Part shown: positions 1 to 9,521 of the stretch, piece after piece
Numbering within the stretch: position 1 is the first letter of the stretch
Layout of the letters: each line of letters begins with the position of its first letter
Source: Stutzerimonas stutzeri
GTDB taxonomy: Bacteria; Pseudomonadota; Gammaproteobacteria; Pseudomonadales; Pseudomonadaceae
DNA: 64,000 nucleotides
Assembly: GCF_019090095.1 (NCBI RefSeq)
Contig: NZ_JAGQFP010000002.1
Location: forward strand, 1,426,001-1,490,000
Direction of reading: 5' to 3'
Notes under the pieces: generated by a model
Databases searched by the model: none
Told to the model about the DNA's origin: nothing
Seen by the model: the letters and a program-made list of their open reading frames with translations, nothing else
Made by a program: the position numbers and the translations under genes

Positions 1-3000
1 CGGGTATCGACGCCATCCGTCGCGAAGCCCGCACCCTCATCGAAGCGGTGCGCGGTCGTGACAATGCCGTCGATACCCTCGATGCGCTGCTGCGCCAGTA
101 CAGCCTCGATACCCACGAAGGCCTGATGCTGATGTGCCTGGCCGAAGCGCTGCTGCGCGTGCCGGACTCGGCCACCGCCGATGCGCTGATCCGCGACAAG
201 CTCAACGCCGCCGAGTGGGAACGCCACCTGGGCCAGAGCGACAACGTGCTGGTCAATTTCGCCGCCTGGGGTCTGGTGATGACCGGCAAGGTGGTCGATC
301 CGGAAAACGCTGACGGCCGCCCCAAGAATGTCATCGGCCGGTTGATCAAGCGCTCTGGCGAACCGGTCATCCGCGCGGCGATGAACCAGGCCATGAAGCT
401 GATGGGCAAGCAGTTCGTGCTGGGTCGGACCATATCCGAGGCGCTGAAGAACGGTCGTCCCGAGCGCGAGAAGGGCTACACCTATTCCTTCGACATGCTC
501 GGCGAAGCGGCGTTGACCGCCGAGGATGCACGCAAGTATATGGCTGACTACCGCCAGGCCGTGGAAATTGTCGGGGCCGAACCACAGGTCGGCCCAGGCC
601 CGCGTCCGTCGGTGTCGATCAAGCTCTCCGCGTTGCATCCTCGTTATGAAGTGGCCCAGCGTGAGCGCGTGCTCACCGAGCTGTTCGCCAACGTGCGCGA
701 ACTGGCGATCCTGGCGCGTCGCCTGGATGTCGGTATCACCATCGACGCCGAAGAAGCCGACCGCCTCGAGCTGTCGCTGGAGCTCTATGAAAAGCTCATG
801 CGCGACCCGGCCATCGCTGGCTGGGGCGAGTTCGGCCTGGTGATCCAGGCGTACTCCAAGCGCTGCCTGCCGGTCCTGGTGTGGCTGACTTTGCTGGGCA
901 AAGAGCTGGGCGCGCGGATTCCGCTGCGGCTGGTCAAGGGCGCCTACTGGGACAGCGAGATCAAGCAGTGCCAGGTTCAGGGCCTCGACGGCTACCCGGT
1001 CTACACCCGCAAGGAAGGTACCGACACCTCGTACCTGGCCTGCGCCCGCTACTTGCTGTCCGAGCAGACCCGCGGCGTGATCTACCCGCAGTTCGCCAGC
1101 CACAACGCCCATACCGTCAGCTGCATCCTGTCGATGGTCGGCGAGTTGAAGACGCCGCGTGAATTCGAGTTCCAGCGCCTGCACGGCATGGGCGATGCGC
1201 TGTACGACACGGTGATCGAGAAGTACCGCAAGAACGTGCGCATCTACGCGCCCGTCGGTGCTCACAAGGATCTGCTGCCGTACCTGGTGCGTCGCCTGCT
1301 GGAGAACGGCGCGAACTCCTCGTTCGTGCACCAGCTGGTCGACCCGCGCGTACCGGTCGACAGCCTGATCGATCACCCGGTCACCCAGCTGCGCCAGTTC
1401 AAGACCCTCGGCAACCATCGCATCCCGCTCCCGCCGGCGCTGTACGGCAACCGGACCAACTCGCAAGGCATCAACATGAACATCCAGACCCAGTGGAACG
1501 AACTGTCCAGCGCCTACCAGACCTTCCTCAACCGCCAGTGGCAAGCCGCCCCGGTGATCGGCGGGCAGACGCTCATCGGTACCCCGCACAAGGTCCATTG
1601 CCCCTATCAGCTCAGCCAGGAAGTGGGCACCGCCCAGTTCGCCACCGCCGAGCAGGCCAAACAGGCCATCGACGGTCTGGCTGCTTACTGGCCGCGCTGG
1701 AATGCCACGCCGATCGAACAGCGCGCGCAGATCCTCGAGCGCCTCGCTGACCTGCTCGAAGCCAACCGTGCCGAGCTGATGGCCATGTGCACCTTGGAAG
1801 CGGGCAAAACGCTGCAGGACGGCATCGACGAAGTCCGCGAAGCAGTGGATTTCTGCCGTTACTACGCGCTGCAGGCGCGCCTGAAGCTTGGCCGTGAAGA
1901 ACTCAAGGGCCCGACCGGCGAGCGCAACGAGCTGTTCCATGAAGGGCGCGGCGTGTTCGTCTGCATCAGCCCCTGGAACTTCCCGCTGGCGATCTACCTC
2001 GGTCAGATCACCGCGGCGCTGGTCGCCGGCAACACCGTGCTGGCCAAGCCGGCCGAGCAGACCAGCCTGATCGCTGCCCGTGCACTGGAACTGATGTTCG
2101 AAGCCGGCCTGCCGAAGGAGGCGATTGCCTTCCTGCCAGGCGACGGCGCCACGCTGGGCGGCGTGTTCTGTCGCGATCCGCGTGTGGTGAGCGTGTGCTT
2201 TACCGGTTCTACCGACACGGCGCGCATCATCAACCGCCAGCTGGCCGAGAAGGAGGGCGCCATCGCGGCCCTGATCGCCGAAACTGGCGGCCAGAACGCC
2301 ATGATCGTCGACTCCACCGCGCTGCCTGAGCAGGTAGTCAAGGATGCCGTCGCCTCGGCGTTCACCAGTGCCGGCCAGCGCTGCTCGGCCCTGCGCGTGC
2401 TCTACGTCCAGCGCGACATCGCCGACCGCGTAATCGAGCTGCTCAAGGGTGCCATGGCCGAGCTCAAGGTCGGCCCGACACACCTGCGCGAAAACGACCT
2501 CGGGCCGGTGATCGATGCCGAAGCCCGCGAAGGCCTGCTGGCGCACATCCAGCAGCTCAAGGGCGAAGGCAAGCTGATCGCTGAAGCCAAGCTGGCCGGC
2601 AGCCTGAATGGGCATTTCGTGGCGCCGGTGGCATTCGAGATCGGCAGCATTCTCGAGCTGAAGAAGGAGCAGTTCGGTCCCGTACTGCACGTGGTGCGTT
2701 TCGATGCCGCGGACCTGGAGAAGGTCGTCGCCGACATCAATGCCACCGGCTACGGCCTGACGCTCGGCGTGCACAGCCGCAACGAGGAAACCGCCGAGCG
2801 CATCGAAGCGCTGGCGCGGGTCGGCAACCTCTACGTCAACCGCAACCAGGTCGGCGCTGTGGTCGGTGTGCAGCCGTTCGGCGGCTGTGGACTGTCCGGC
2901 ACCGGCCCGAAGGCGGGCGGCCCGAGCTACCTGCTGCGCTTCGTCAACGAGCGCACCACCTCCACCAACACCACGGCGGTCGGCGGTAACGCTTCCTTGC

Positions 3001-3020
3001 TGTCGTTGGTGGATGACTAA
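1..3020 (+). CDS. putA: Bifunctional proline dehydrogenase / glutamate-semialdehyde dehydrogenase PutA, 5' truncated by the window edge
   Basis: The reading frame is open from the first bases, so the gene starts outside the window. The first half is a FAD-type proline dehydrogenase barrel. The second half is an NAD-dependent P5C dehydrogenase with the SAGQRCSALR catalytic-cysteine motif near base 2380. The enzyme oxidises proline to glutamate in two channelled steps. The protein ends soon after the PFGGCGLSGTGPK motif, so it lacks the C-terminal vestigial ALDH-like domain of longer PutA types. About 1006 codons are visible; the short Pseudomonas type is about 1060. The putP genes lie just downstream, consistent with a proline-use locus. 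Confidence 0.96.
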   Translation, partial: GIDAIRREARTLIEAVRGRDNAVDTLDALLRQYSLDTHEGLMLMCLAEALLRVPDSATADALIRDKLNAAEWERHLGQSDNVLVNFAAWGLVMTGKVVDPENADGRPKNVIGRLIKRSGEPVIRAAMNQAMKLMGKQFVLGRTISEALKNGRPEREKGYTYSFDMLGEAALTAEDARKYMADYRQAVEIVGAEPQVGPGPRPSVSIKLSALHPRYEVAQRERVLTELFANVRELAILARRLDVGITIDAEEADRLELSLELYEKLMRDPAIAGWGEFGLVIQAYSKRCLPVLVWLTLLGKELGARIPLRLVKGAYWDSEIKQCQVQGLDGYPVYTRKEGTDTSYLACARYLLSEQTRGVIYPQFASHNAHTVSCILSMVGELKTPREFEFQRLHGMGDALYDTVIEKYRKNVRIYAPVGAHKDLLPYLVRRLLENGANSSFVHQLVDPRVPVDSLIDHPVTQLRQFKTLGNHRIPLPPALYGNRTNSQGINMNIQTQWNELSSAYQTFLNRQWQAAPVIGGQTLIGTPHKVHCPYQLSQEVGTAQFATAEQAKQAIDGLAAYWPRWNATPIEQRAQILERLADLLEANRAELMAMCTLEAGKTLQDGIDEVREAVDFCRYYALQARLKLGREELKGPTGERNELFHEGRGVFVCISPWNFPLAIYLGQITAALVAGNTVLAKPAEQTSLIAARALELMFEAGLPKEAIAFLPGDGATLGGVFCRDPRVVSVCFTGSTDTARIINRQLAEKEGAIAALIAETGGQNAMIVDSTALPEQVVKDAVASAFTSAGQRCSALRVLYVQRDIADRVIELLKGAMAELKVGPTHLRENDLGPVIDAEAREGLLAHIQQLKGEGKLIAEAKLAGSLNGHFVAPVAFEIGSILELKKEQFGPVLHVVRFDAADLEKVVADINATGYGLTLGVHSRNEETAERIEALARVGNLYVNRNQVGAVVGVQPFGGCGLSGTGPKAGGPSYLLRFVNERTTSTNTTAVGGNASLLSLVDD

Positions 3021-3053
3021 CGGAAGGGGGCTTGGGCAGGCCTGACGGCCTGC

Positions 3054-3184
3054 ATTCGCCGCGGGTCGCGGCTCCCACAGGGTAAGCGGCGTGCACTGCG
3101 GTTTTTTGTGGGAGTCCCGACCCCGGGACGAAGCGGTGGGCACCGAGCCGACGCCATTCGCCGCGGGGTCGCGGCTCGCACAAG
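3054..3184. repeat. REP/BIME cluster of three REP-like units
   Basis: Between putA and putP there are three related GC-rich units: 3054-3081 and 3156-3184 in the same orientation (ATTCGCCGCGG...CGGCTC.CACA), and 3107-3136 inverted (TGTGGGAGTCCC...CGAAGCGG). This is the usual form of Pseudomonas REP elements arranged as a BIME. They may stabilise the putA transcript end or act as gyrase/RAYT target sequences. The rest of the 370-base gap holds the putP promoter and leader and no convincing gene. Confidence 0.75.
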
Positions 3185-3366
3185 GTTGCATTCAGATCGC
3201 GGTACCCAGATTCACCCCGACAGCTCCGGCGATCGGATTACAACAACAATCAGAACAGTCGGCGGATCGCTCTTCCGCCACTGATGGGTCCGGTTGGACC
3301 CGTCCCGGTGATGGCGCCATCCGCCGTCGCCCTCTGCCAGGTGGGATCGCGAACACCCTCGCGCCC

Positions 3367-3393
3367 ATCAACAACAACTAACGAGGGAACAAA
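3367..3393 (+). promoter_or_regulatory. AAC-rich leader of putP with ribosome-binding site; candidate Crc/Hfq target
   Basis: Just before the putP start the leader carries several AAC triplets (CAACAACAACTAACG) next to the AACGAGGG ribosome-binding region. A-rich AAnAAnAA-type stretches at the start of catabolic genes are the known Hfq/Crc binding motif in Pseudomonas. Control by catabolite repression is inferred from the motif and the gene's role. Confidence 0.4.
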
Positions 3394-4878
3394 ATGAGCA
3401 TCAGTACACCCACCTTGATCACCTTCGTGATCTACATCGGTGCCATGCTGTTGATCGGCTTCATCGCCTACCGTGCGACCAAAAACTTCGACGATTACAT
3501 CCTCGGCGGACGTAGCCTGGGCAGTTTCGTCACGGCCTTGTCGGCCGGGGCATCGGACATGAGCGGCTGGCTGCTGATGGGCCTGCCGGGCGCCATCTAC
3601 GCGGCAGGGCTGTCGGAAAGCTGGATCGCCATCGGCCTCGTCGCGGGCGCCTGGCTGAACTGGCTGTTCGTCGCCGGCCGCCTGCGCGTGCACACCGAAC
3701 GCAACAAGAACGCCCTGACCCTGCCGGATTACTTCTCGCACCGTTTCGAGGATGAAAGCCGCCTGCTGCGCATCTTCTCGGCGCTGGTCGTGCTGGTGTT
3801 CTTCACCATCTACTGCGCCTCGGGCGTGGTGGCTGGTGCGCGCCTGTTCGAGAGCAGCTTCGGCGTGCCTTACGATCTGGCGCTGTGGATCGGCGCCGCG
3901 GCGACCATTCTCTACGTGTTCATCGGCGGCTTCCTCGCCGTCAGCTGGACTGACACCGTGCAGGCGACGCTGATGATCTTCGCACTGCTGATCACGCCGG
4001 TGTTCGTGATCCTGGCGCTGGGCGACATGGGCGCGGCGATGGACACCATCGAGACGCTGAAACCGGCCGCCTTCGACATGTTCAACGGCCTGTCCTTCGT
4101 CGCGATCATCTCGCTCCTGGCTTGGGGCCTGGGCTACTTCGGCCAGCCGCACATCCTGGTGCGCTTCATGGCGGCCGACTCGGTCAAGACCATCCCCAAC
4201 GCCCGCCGCATCGGCATGGCGTGGATGATCCTGACCCTGGCCGGTGCCGTGGCGGTGGGCTTCTTCGGCATTGCCTACTTCGCCGGCCATCCTGACCAGG
4301 CCGGCCCGGTAACCGAGAACGGCGAGCGCGTGTTCATGGAGCTGGTGAAGATCCTGTTCAACCCCTGGGTCGCCGGTGTGATTCTTTCCGGTGTACTGGC
4401 GGCCGTCATGAGTACCCTCAGCGCTCAGCTGCTGGTCAGCTCCAGTGCCCTGACGCAGGACTTCTACAAGGCCATGCTGCGCAAGAATGCCTCGCAGACC
4501 GAGCTGGTCTGGGTCGGCCGCGCGATGGTATTGCTGATCGCGTTCATCGCCCTGGGCATTGCCTCGAACCCGGACAGCAAGGTGCTGGGCCTGGTGTCCT
4601 ACGCCTGGGCCGGCTTCGGTGCCGCCTTCGGTCCGGTGGTGCTGATCTCGCTGCTGTGGAAGCACATGACCCGTAACGGCGCACTGGCCGGCATGATCGT
4701 CGGTGCGGTCACCGTGGTGGTCTGGAAGCAGTTCATTGGTCTGGGCCTGTACGAAATCATCCCGGGCTTCATCCTGGCCAGCATCGCCATCGTGGTGTTC
4801 AGCAAGGTCGGCCAGAGCGCGTCGCCGGCCATGATCAAGCGTTTCGAAGACGCCGAAAACGAGTATCAGGGCCGCTAA
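3394..4878 (+). CDS. putP: Sodium/proline symporter PutP, first copy
   Basis: 494 residues with the usual length and layout of the SSS (solute:sodium symporter) family. It has about 13 hydrophobic helices, the early DDYILGGRSLG segment, and the SAGASDMSGWLLMGLPGA motif that carries Na+- and proline-binding residues of PutP. It imports proline across the inner membrane using the sodium gradient and feeds the upstream PutA. An ATG follows an AACGAGGGAAC leader. It is nearly identical along its whole length to the second putP at 5607. Confidence 0.95.
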   Translation: MSISTPTLITFVIYIGAMLLIGFIAYRATKNFDDYILGGRSLGSFVTALSAGASDMSGWLLMGLPGAIYAAGLSESWIAIGLVAGAWLNWLFVAGRLRVHTERNKNALTLPDYFSHRFEDESRLLRIFSALVVLVFFTIYCASGVVAGARLFESSFGVPYDLALWIGAAATILYVFIGGFLAVSWTDTVQATLMIFALLITPVFVILALGDMGAAMDTIETLKPAAFDMFNGLSFVAIISLLAWGLGYFGQPHILVRFMAADSVKTIPNARRIGMAWMILTLAGAVAVGFFGIAYFAGHPDQAGPVTENGERVFMELVKILFNPWVAGVILSGVLAAVMSTLSAQLLVSSSALTQDFYKAMLRKNASQTELVWVGRAMVLLIAFIALGIASNPDSKVLGLVSYAWAGFGAAFGPVVLISLLWKHMTRNGALAGMIVGAVTVVVWKQFIGLGLYEIIPGFILASIAIVVFSKVGQSASPAMIKRFEDAENEYQGR

Positions 4879-4897
4879 TACCTCCGCCCGTGAACGA

Positions 4898-4938
4898 GAA
4901 ACCCCGCTGTCGGCGCGCCGGCAGCGGGGTTTCTTTTT
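4898..4938 (+). terminator. Intrinsic terminator after putP
   Basis: A 12-bp perfect stem (GAAACCCCGCTG / CAGCGGGGTTTC) with a 12-base loop is followed by a run of T. It lies 20 bases after the putP stop. Confidence 0.9.
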
Positions 4939-4998
4939 GCGCGCTGCCAACACGGGTCGGCTTCGGCGCGTGCGACCTCAGCCGCCGTCGCCCCAGCG

Positions 4999-5223
4999 CT
5001 AGTCGTCCGCGATCAGGTTCTCGCGATCGTCCTTGGCACCCGCGGCAATCAGGTGCTCGGCCATGTCCTCGGTGACATGGGTGCTGTGGCCGTCGATATG
5101 GGCCATCGACATGCGGGCCGCCGGATCGGTGCTGACCCGAACGTCCGTGATCGCGCTGCGGTACGTGGTGCCTTCGAGCGTGGTGGAGCAGGTGCCGGTA
5201 GCGGTATCGATGCTGACTGACAT
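4999..5223 (-). CDS. Small DUF3203-like protein
   Basis: 74 residues beginning MSVSIDTATGTC, acidic and without signal peptide or membrane segment. Length and sequence (STDPAARMSMAHIDG) match my memory of the DUF3203 family of short Pseudomonas proteins, whose function is unknown. It is encoded against the two flanking putP genes. The AAGGAGATCCGCT ribosome-binding sequence before the ATG supports this start. No function is claimed. Confidence 0.75.
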   Translation of the reverse strand: MSVSIDTATGTCSTTLEGTTYRSAITDVRVSTDPAARMSMAHIDGHSTHVTEDMAEHLIAAGAKDDRENLIADD

Positions 5224-5606
5224 AGCGGATCTCCTTGGGCTGCGATGGGCCGCCGATACGGGCGGCTATAGTCATTGAGACAGCCGGGGTAGCGATCCGT
5301 TTGGCCGTGACGACGACGCGCCGGCTATTCGCCGCGATGTAGGCTTCATCGAGGGGTCTGGGGCGATGGCATCGGTGATCTGGGCCGTGCTCTTCCTGGC
5401 GGGGTAGACGCAAGGCAAGCAGCGCCGCTTGCGGTCATGGACCGGATGGTCCAGCCGCTCGTGGCTGCGGTGTTTGTCTGCCGTCGATGGCTGGCCAATG
5501 CCAGGGCGCCGAAACCGCCCGGTCACGAGCCAAGAGCCCGTAGAGCCGCTATCCTTACTGGTTAAGCCGGGCCGTGCCCCGGCAGCACAACAAGGAATAA
5601 CTAATA

Positions 5607-7091
5607 ATGAATGTGTCTACCCCAACCCTGATCACGTTCGTGATCTACATCGTGGCGATGATTCTTATCGGTTTCACCGCCTACCGAGCCACCAAGAACT
5701 TCGACGACTACATCCTCGGCGGTCGCAGCCTCGGCAGCTTCGTAACCGCACTGTCCGCCGGTGCGTCGGACATGAGCGGCTGGCTCCTGATGGGCCTGCC
5801 AGGGGCCGTGTTCGTCGCTGGTCTGTCGGAAAGCTGGATCGCCATCGGCCTGATCGCGGGCGCCTGGCTCAACTGGCTCTTCGTCGCCGGGCGCTTGCGC
5901 GTGCACACCGAGCACAACCACAACGCTTTGACCCTGCCAGACTATTTCTCCCATCGCTTCGAAGACACCAGCCGCCTGCTGCGCATCTTCTCGGCGCTGG
6001 TGATCCTGGTGTTCTTCACCATCTATTGCGCCTCCGGCATCGTCGCCGGTGCGCGCCTGTTCGAATCGACGTTCGGCCTGCCCTACGACACGGCGCTGTG
6101 GGTCGGCGCGGCGGCGACCATCATTTATGTGTTCGTCGGCGGCTTCCTTGCCGTGAGCTGGACCGACACCGTGCAGGCGACGCTGATGATCTTTGCGCTG
6201 CTGATCACGCCGCTGTTCGTCATCCTCTCGCTGGGCGATATGAGCACCGTGATGGATACCATCGCCGCGCAGGATCCGTCGAACTTCGACATGTTCAAGG
6301 GCCTGTCCTTTATCGCGATCATTTCGCTGCTCGGCTGGGGCCTCGGTTATTTCGGCCAGCCGCACATCCTGGTGCGCTTCATGGCGGCCGACTCGGTCAA
6401 GACCATCCCCAATGCCCGCCGCATCGGCATGACCTGGATGATCCTCACCCTGGCTGGCGCCGTCACCGTGGGCTTCCTCGGTATCGCCTACTTCGCGGAC
6501 AACCCGACCCTGGCTGGCGCGGTCACCGAAAACGGTGAGCGTGTGTTCCTGGAACTGGTCAAGCTAATGTTCAACCCCTGGGTCGCCGGCATCATCCTCT
6601 CCGGGGTCCTGGCGGCGGTCATGAGTACCCTCAGCGCCCAATTGCTGGTCAGCTCCAGCGCCCTGACCCAAGACTTCTACAAGGCGTTTCTGCGTAAGGG
6701 CGCCTCGCAGACCGAACTGGTCTGGGTCGGTCGCGGCATGGTGCTGCTGATCGCATTGATCGCCATCGGCATCGCCTCGAATCCGGACAGCAAGGTCCTG
6801 GGGCTGGTGTCCTATGCGTGGGCCGGCTTTGGTGCTGCCTTCGGTCCGGTGGTGCTCATTTCGCTGGTCTGGAAGCGTATGACCCGCAACGGCGCGCTCG
6901 CCGGCATGCTGGTGGGCGCCATTACCGTGGTCGTCTGGAAGCAGTTCATCGGTCTCGGGCTGTACGAAATCATCCCCGGCTTCATCCTCGCCAGTATTGC
7001 CATCTACGTGGTCAGCCTGATGAGCGAAGAGCCAGCGGCGTCCATTCAGCAGCGCTTCGAAGCAGCTGACGCGGAGTATCACGCCGGTTGA
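5607..7091 (+). CDS. putP: Sodium/proline symporter PutP, second copy
   Basis: 494 residues, the same length as the copy at 3394 and alignable without gaps. Most differences are conservative and lie in loops and the C-terminal tail (EEPAASIQQRFEAADAEYHAG here). The SAGASDMSGWLLMGLPGA motif is intact. The ATG follows AAGGAATAACTAATA. It has its own upstream region with an ACAACAAGG leader, so it could be regulated separately. It may differ from the first copy in affinity or condition of use; that is inference. Confidence 0.95.
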   Translation: MNVSTPTLITFVIYIVAMILIGFTAYRATKNFDDYILGGRSLGSFVTALSAGASDMSGWLLMGLPGAVFVAGLSESWIAIGLIAGAWLNWLFVAGRLRVHTEHNHNALTLPDYFSHRFEDTSRLLRIFSALVILVFFTIYCASGIVAGARLFESTFGLPYDTALWVGAAATIIYVFVGGFLAVSWTDTVQATLMIFALLITPLFVILSLGDMSTVMDTIAAQDPSNFDMFKGLSFIAIISLLGWGLGYFGQPHILVRFMAADSVKTIPNARRIGMTWMILTLAGAVTVGFLGIAYFADNPTLAGAVTENGERVFLELVKLMFNPWVAGIILSGVLAAVMSTLSAQLLVSSSALTQDFYKAFLRKGASQTELVWVGRGMVLLIALIAIGIASNPDSKVLGLVSYAWAGFGAAFGPVVLISLVWKRMTRNGALAGMLVGAITVVVWKQFIGLGLYEIIPGFILASIAIYVVSLMSEEPAASIQQRFEAADAEYHAG

Positions 7092-7226
7092 GTGAGGTGT
7101 CGTCCGTGGCGTTGCCGGCCGGTGATGATGTTGTGGACCTGGTATCTGTCGCCCGTTCGCGCGGCGGTGGATACTAGCCTTAAGGCGCCAGGCATTGGCG
7201 TCCCCGGGAAATTGAGGAGTATTCCA

Positions 7227-7394
7227 ATGAACGCGCAATCCATGATGACTCGCACCGCGGCTGTGGTACTGGCGGCACTGTTGATGACTGGCTGCAGCCT
7301 ACGCTTGCCGGGCATCGGTATCGATATCGGCGACGGCGGCGGCCATGGCGGGCATCACTGCCCGCCGGGCCAGGCCAAGAAGGGCAATTGCTGA
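7227..7394 (+). CDS. Very small outer-membrane-type lipoprotein, Gly/His-rich
   Basis: 55 residues. The signal peptide runs from MNAQSMMTRTAAVV to a lipobox, LMTGC, with the acylated cysteine near residue 23. The mature part is only about 33 residues: a short IGIDIGDGGGHGGHH segment, then CPPGQAKKGNC. The ATG follows a GAGGAG ribosome-binding site. Gly/His-rich tails can bind metal, but nothing here proves that. I do not recognise a named family. Confidence 0.75.
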   Translation: MNAQSMMTRTAAVVLAALLMTGCSLRLPGIGIDIGDGGGHGGHHCPPGQAKKGNC

Positions 7395-7850
7395 TACGGG
7401 CGTAACGCGGCGGGCTGAGCGATAGTCGCGCTCGGTCCGCTTGCCACCCATCGACCCTCACCTGGCGGTGCCAGCCGCACCTTTCTCGTATGGCCATTCG
7501 CGCCGCTGCCGCTACGGCTGGCTTTCCCAATATCTCACTCGGCCTGGGCCAAAACTTTCGCTCATGCGAGTAGGTTCCGCAGGAGGGCAGGGCTGGCCGA
7601 ACAGCGCGCCTTACCTCGCCACAAGACCACAATCCCCGCACATCCAATCCAGCCCTGACCGGCTTCATAAGCCAGACGGCAGCCGTGACATTCTTGAAAC
7701 GGTGGTGCCGCTCATCTCTCGAACAGCCGCCGCTTTTGACAGGTCGTAACTTTCTGCCACGGTTAGTCGCAGTGCGCGTAGTGCTTGGCGGCCAATCCGG
7801 CAAAGCTCGCATCGCTAGAACAACAACAATAAACAACTGAGGAACCACCC
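7395..7850. other. 456-bp intergenic stretch without a convincing gene
   Basis: No frame here has a good start, ribosome-binding site and codon pattern. Near the right end (7820-7845) an AACAACAACAATAAACAAC stretch precedes the GAGGAACC ribosome-binding site of the esterase gene, a possible Hfq/Crc site. The remainder probably holds the esterase promoter. Confidence 0.6.
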
Positions 7851-9257
7851 ATGCTTCCAAGCAAGTTGGCTTCAGCCTGCACGCGTGCCATCGCCGGCGT
7901 CATGCTGGTAGGTACTATCGCAACAGCGACCGATGTCCAGGCACGATCGAAGCCGATCAAGCCGCCGGTATCCGGTAGCGAGGTCCGCCTCCAGGATTCG
8001 CGCACCTTCGTGCCGGTCGTCTCGCCGTTAGCCCCCTTCCCTGGCTTGCCCAGCGAGCGCTGGAGCGGCATCTATCAAGGCGCTTCGTACCAGATCGAAG
8101 TGCCGCCGAACTGGAACGGCATGCTGATCATGTATGCCCACGGTTATCGCGGTACCGGGCCGGAACTGACCGTCGGACCGCCGCCGATTCGTCCCTGGCT
8201 GCTGCAGCAGGGCTACGCCTGGGCTGCCTCCAGCTACAGCAAGAACTATTACGATGTGCGCGCCGGTATCGAAGACACCAACGCCCTGGCACTGGCCTTC
8301 AGCGAGCTGACCGGCAAGGCGCAGCCGTCGAAGATTTACATCACCGGCCACTCCATGGGCGGCCATGTCGCCGCTGCGGCAGTGGAAGCTGAGACCTACG
8401 CCACGGCCAACAATCCGGTGCGCTACAGCGGCTCGGTGCCCATGTGCGGCGTCACGGGCGATGTCTATGAATTCGAATACCTGATGAACTTCACCTTGGC
8501 CGCGCAACATCTGGCAGGGCTGGGCCCGACGGGCTTCCCGGCGACGGACTTCCAGGCCAAGCTGCCGCAGATCATCGGCACGCTGTGGGACAGCTACCCG
8601 ACCGACCCGTCGGCCCAAGGCGAGAAGCTCGAAGGTATCGTGCGCGAGCTCAGCGGTGGTGAGCGGCCGATCTTCGCCGAGGGCTTCCGTACCAGCCTGC
8701 AAAGCGTCGTGCTGGGTACCGGTGGGCGTGATGGCTCGGTGGACGGCATTCTGGCCGACTCGCTCTCCGGCAATCTCACCACCCGCTATCAGTTCGATAC
8801 CAGCAAGGCTATGTCCCGCGAAGAGCGGGCATTCAACGACTCGATCATCCGCGTCATCGGCCATCCGCCGGCCAACAGCATCCGCCCGGACGGCCTGCGC
8901 TGGATTCCGGTGGTGAATGGGCAGTTCAACGTCCCCGTCGTCAGTATCCACACCCTGGGCGATCTCTACGTGCCGTTCAAGCATGAACAGATCTACCGCC
9001 GCAACGCGCTCGCCAACGGCAACGGCGACCTGCTGGTGCAACGCGCCATTCGTGCACCCAGTCACTGCGACTTCACCTATCAGGAGCAGGTCGAAGCGAT
9101 GGCGGACATGCTGCGTTGGGAGCAGGAGGGCATCAAACCGGCAGGTGACGAGGTGCTGAACCCGCGTGTGGTCGCTAATCCGGCGTACGGCTGCCAGTTC
9201 ACGCGTAACGACGGCACGCAGAACCGAACAGCGCTGCCCGCATGCCCGGGTAGTTGA
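7851..9257 (+). CDS. Secreted alpha/beta-hydrolase (serine esterase)
   Basis: 468 residues with an N-terminal signal peptide (cleavage likely after TATDVQA, about residue 32). The catalytic triad can be read as Ser168 in GHSMGG, Asp371 in HTLGDLYVPF and His405 in APSHCDF. An oxyanion-region segment (MYAHGYRG) comes earlier. The long insert between the nucleophile and the acid resembles tannase/feruloyl-esterase-like or polyester oligomer hydrolases, but the substrate cannot be told from sequence. It should act in the periplasm or outside the cell. It stands alone between an AAC-rich leader and a terminator. Confidence 0.85.
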   Translation: MLPSKLASACTRAIAGVMLVGTIATATDVQARSKPIKPPVSGSEVRLQDSRTFVPVVSPLAPFPGLPSERWSGIYQGASYQIEVPPNWNGMLIMYAHGYRGTGPELTVGPPPIRPWLLQQGYAWAASSYSKNYYDVRAGIEDTNALALAFSELTGKAQPSKIYITGHSMGGHVAAAAVEAETYATANNPVRYSGSVPMCGVTGDVYEFEYLMNFTLAAQHLAGLGPTGFPATDFQAKLPQIIGTLWDSYPTDPSAQGEKLEGIVRELSGGERPIFAEGFRTSLQSVVLGTGGRDGSVDGILADSLSGNLTTRYQFDTSKAMSREERAFNDSIIRVIGHPPANSIRPDGLRWIPVVNGQFNVPVVSIHTLGDLYVPFKHEQIYRRNALANGNGDLLVQRAIRAPSHCDFTYQEQVEAMADMLRWEQEGIKPAGDEVLNPRVVANPAYGCQFTRNDGTQNRTALPACPGS

Positions 9258-9272
9258 TATGCCGTTCTAAAT

Positions 9273-9303
9273 AAAAAGCCCTTGCGCATGCGGGGCTTTT
9301 TAT
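9273..9303. terminator. Intrinsic terminator after the esterase gene
   Basis: The stem AAAAAGCCC / GGGGCTTTTT has U-runs possible on both strands, 15 bases after the esterase stop. On the minus strand it lies directly downstream of a tRNA-3'-end-like sequence. Confidence 0.8.
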
Positions 9304-9330
9304 TGGGAAGGAGAAGGGAATCGAACCCTT
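9304..9330 (-). other. Degenerate tRNA 3'-end-like sequence, possible old attachment site
   Basis: On the minus strand this reads AAGGG-TTCGATT-CCCTT (a T-arm) followed by CTCCTTCC and CA-rich bases, then a terminator. It shares 17 bases (9313-9329) with the core of the prophage attachment repeat. No D-arm or anticodon arm is present and the CCA end is one base off. It could mark the left edge of an older insertion that brought the retron island. About 190 bases to its right contain GTGTCGTT and TCGACACTTT repeats but no gene. Confidence 0.4.
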
Positions 9331-9521
9331 TTGCTTGGTGTGTCGTTCCGTCTCAAAGCGTGTCGTTACGAGGATTTCTGGCGTATCGCCTGCTCGTTTC
9401 AGCGCAGTGCGTCACAGTGATTTCGACACTTTATCGACACTTTCCTACCGTCACTAGCGTGTGACAGTGGCAGGACGTATCTTTCGCGTCGCACAGTATG
9501 CACTGCCACCAAGGAAGAAAA

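Noticed and set aside
3250..4953. 567-codon frame opposite the first putP, and similar frames opposite putP2, esterase and primase
   Set aside because: Antisense frames in high-GC DNA with His/Arg/Gln-rich low-complexity translations and no domains.
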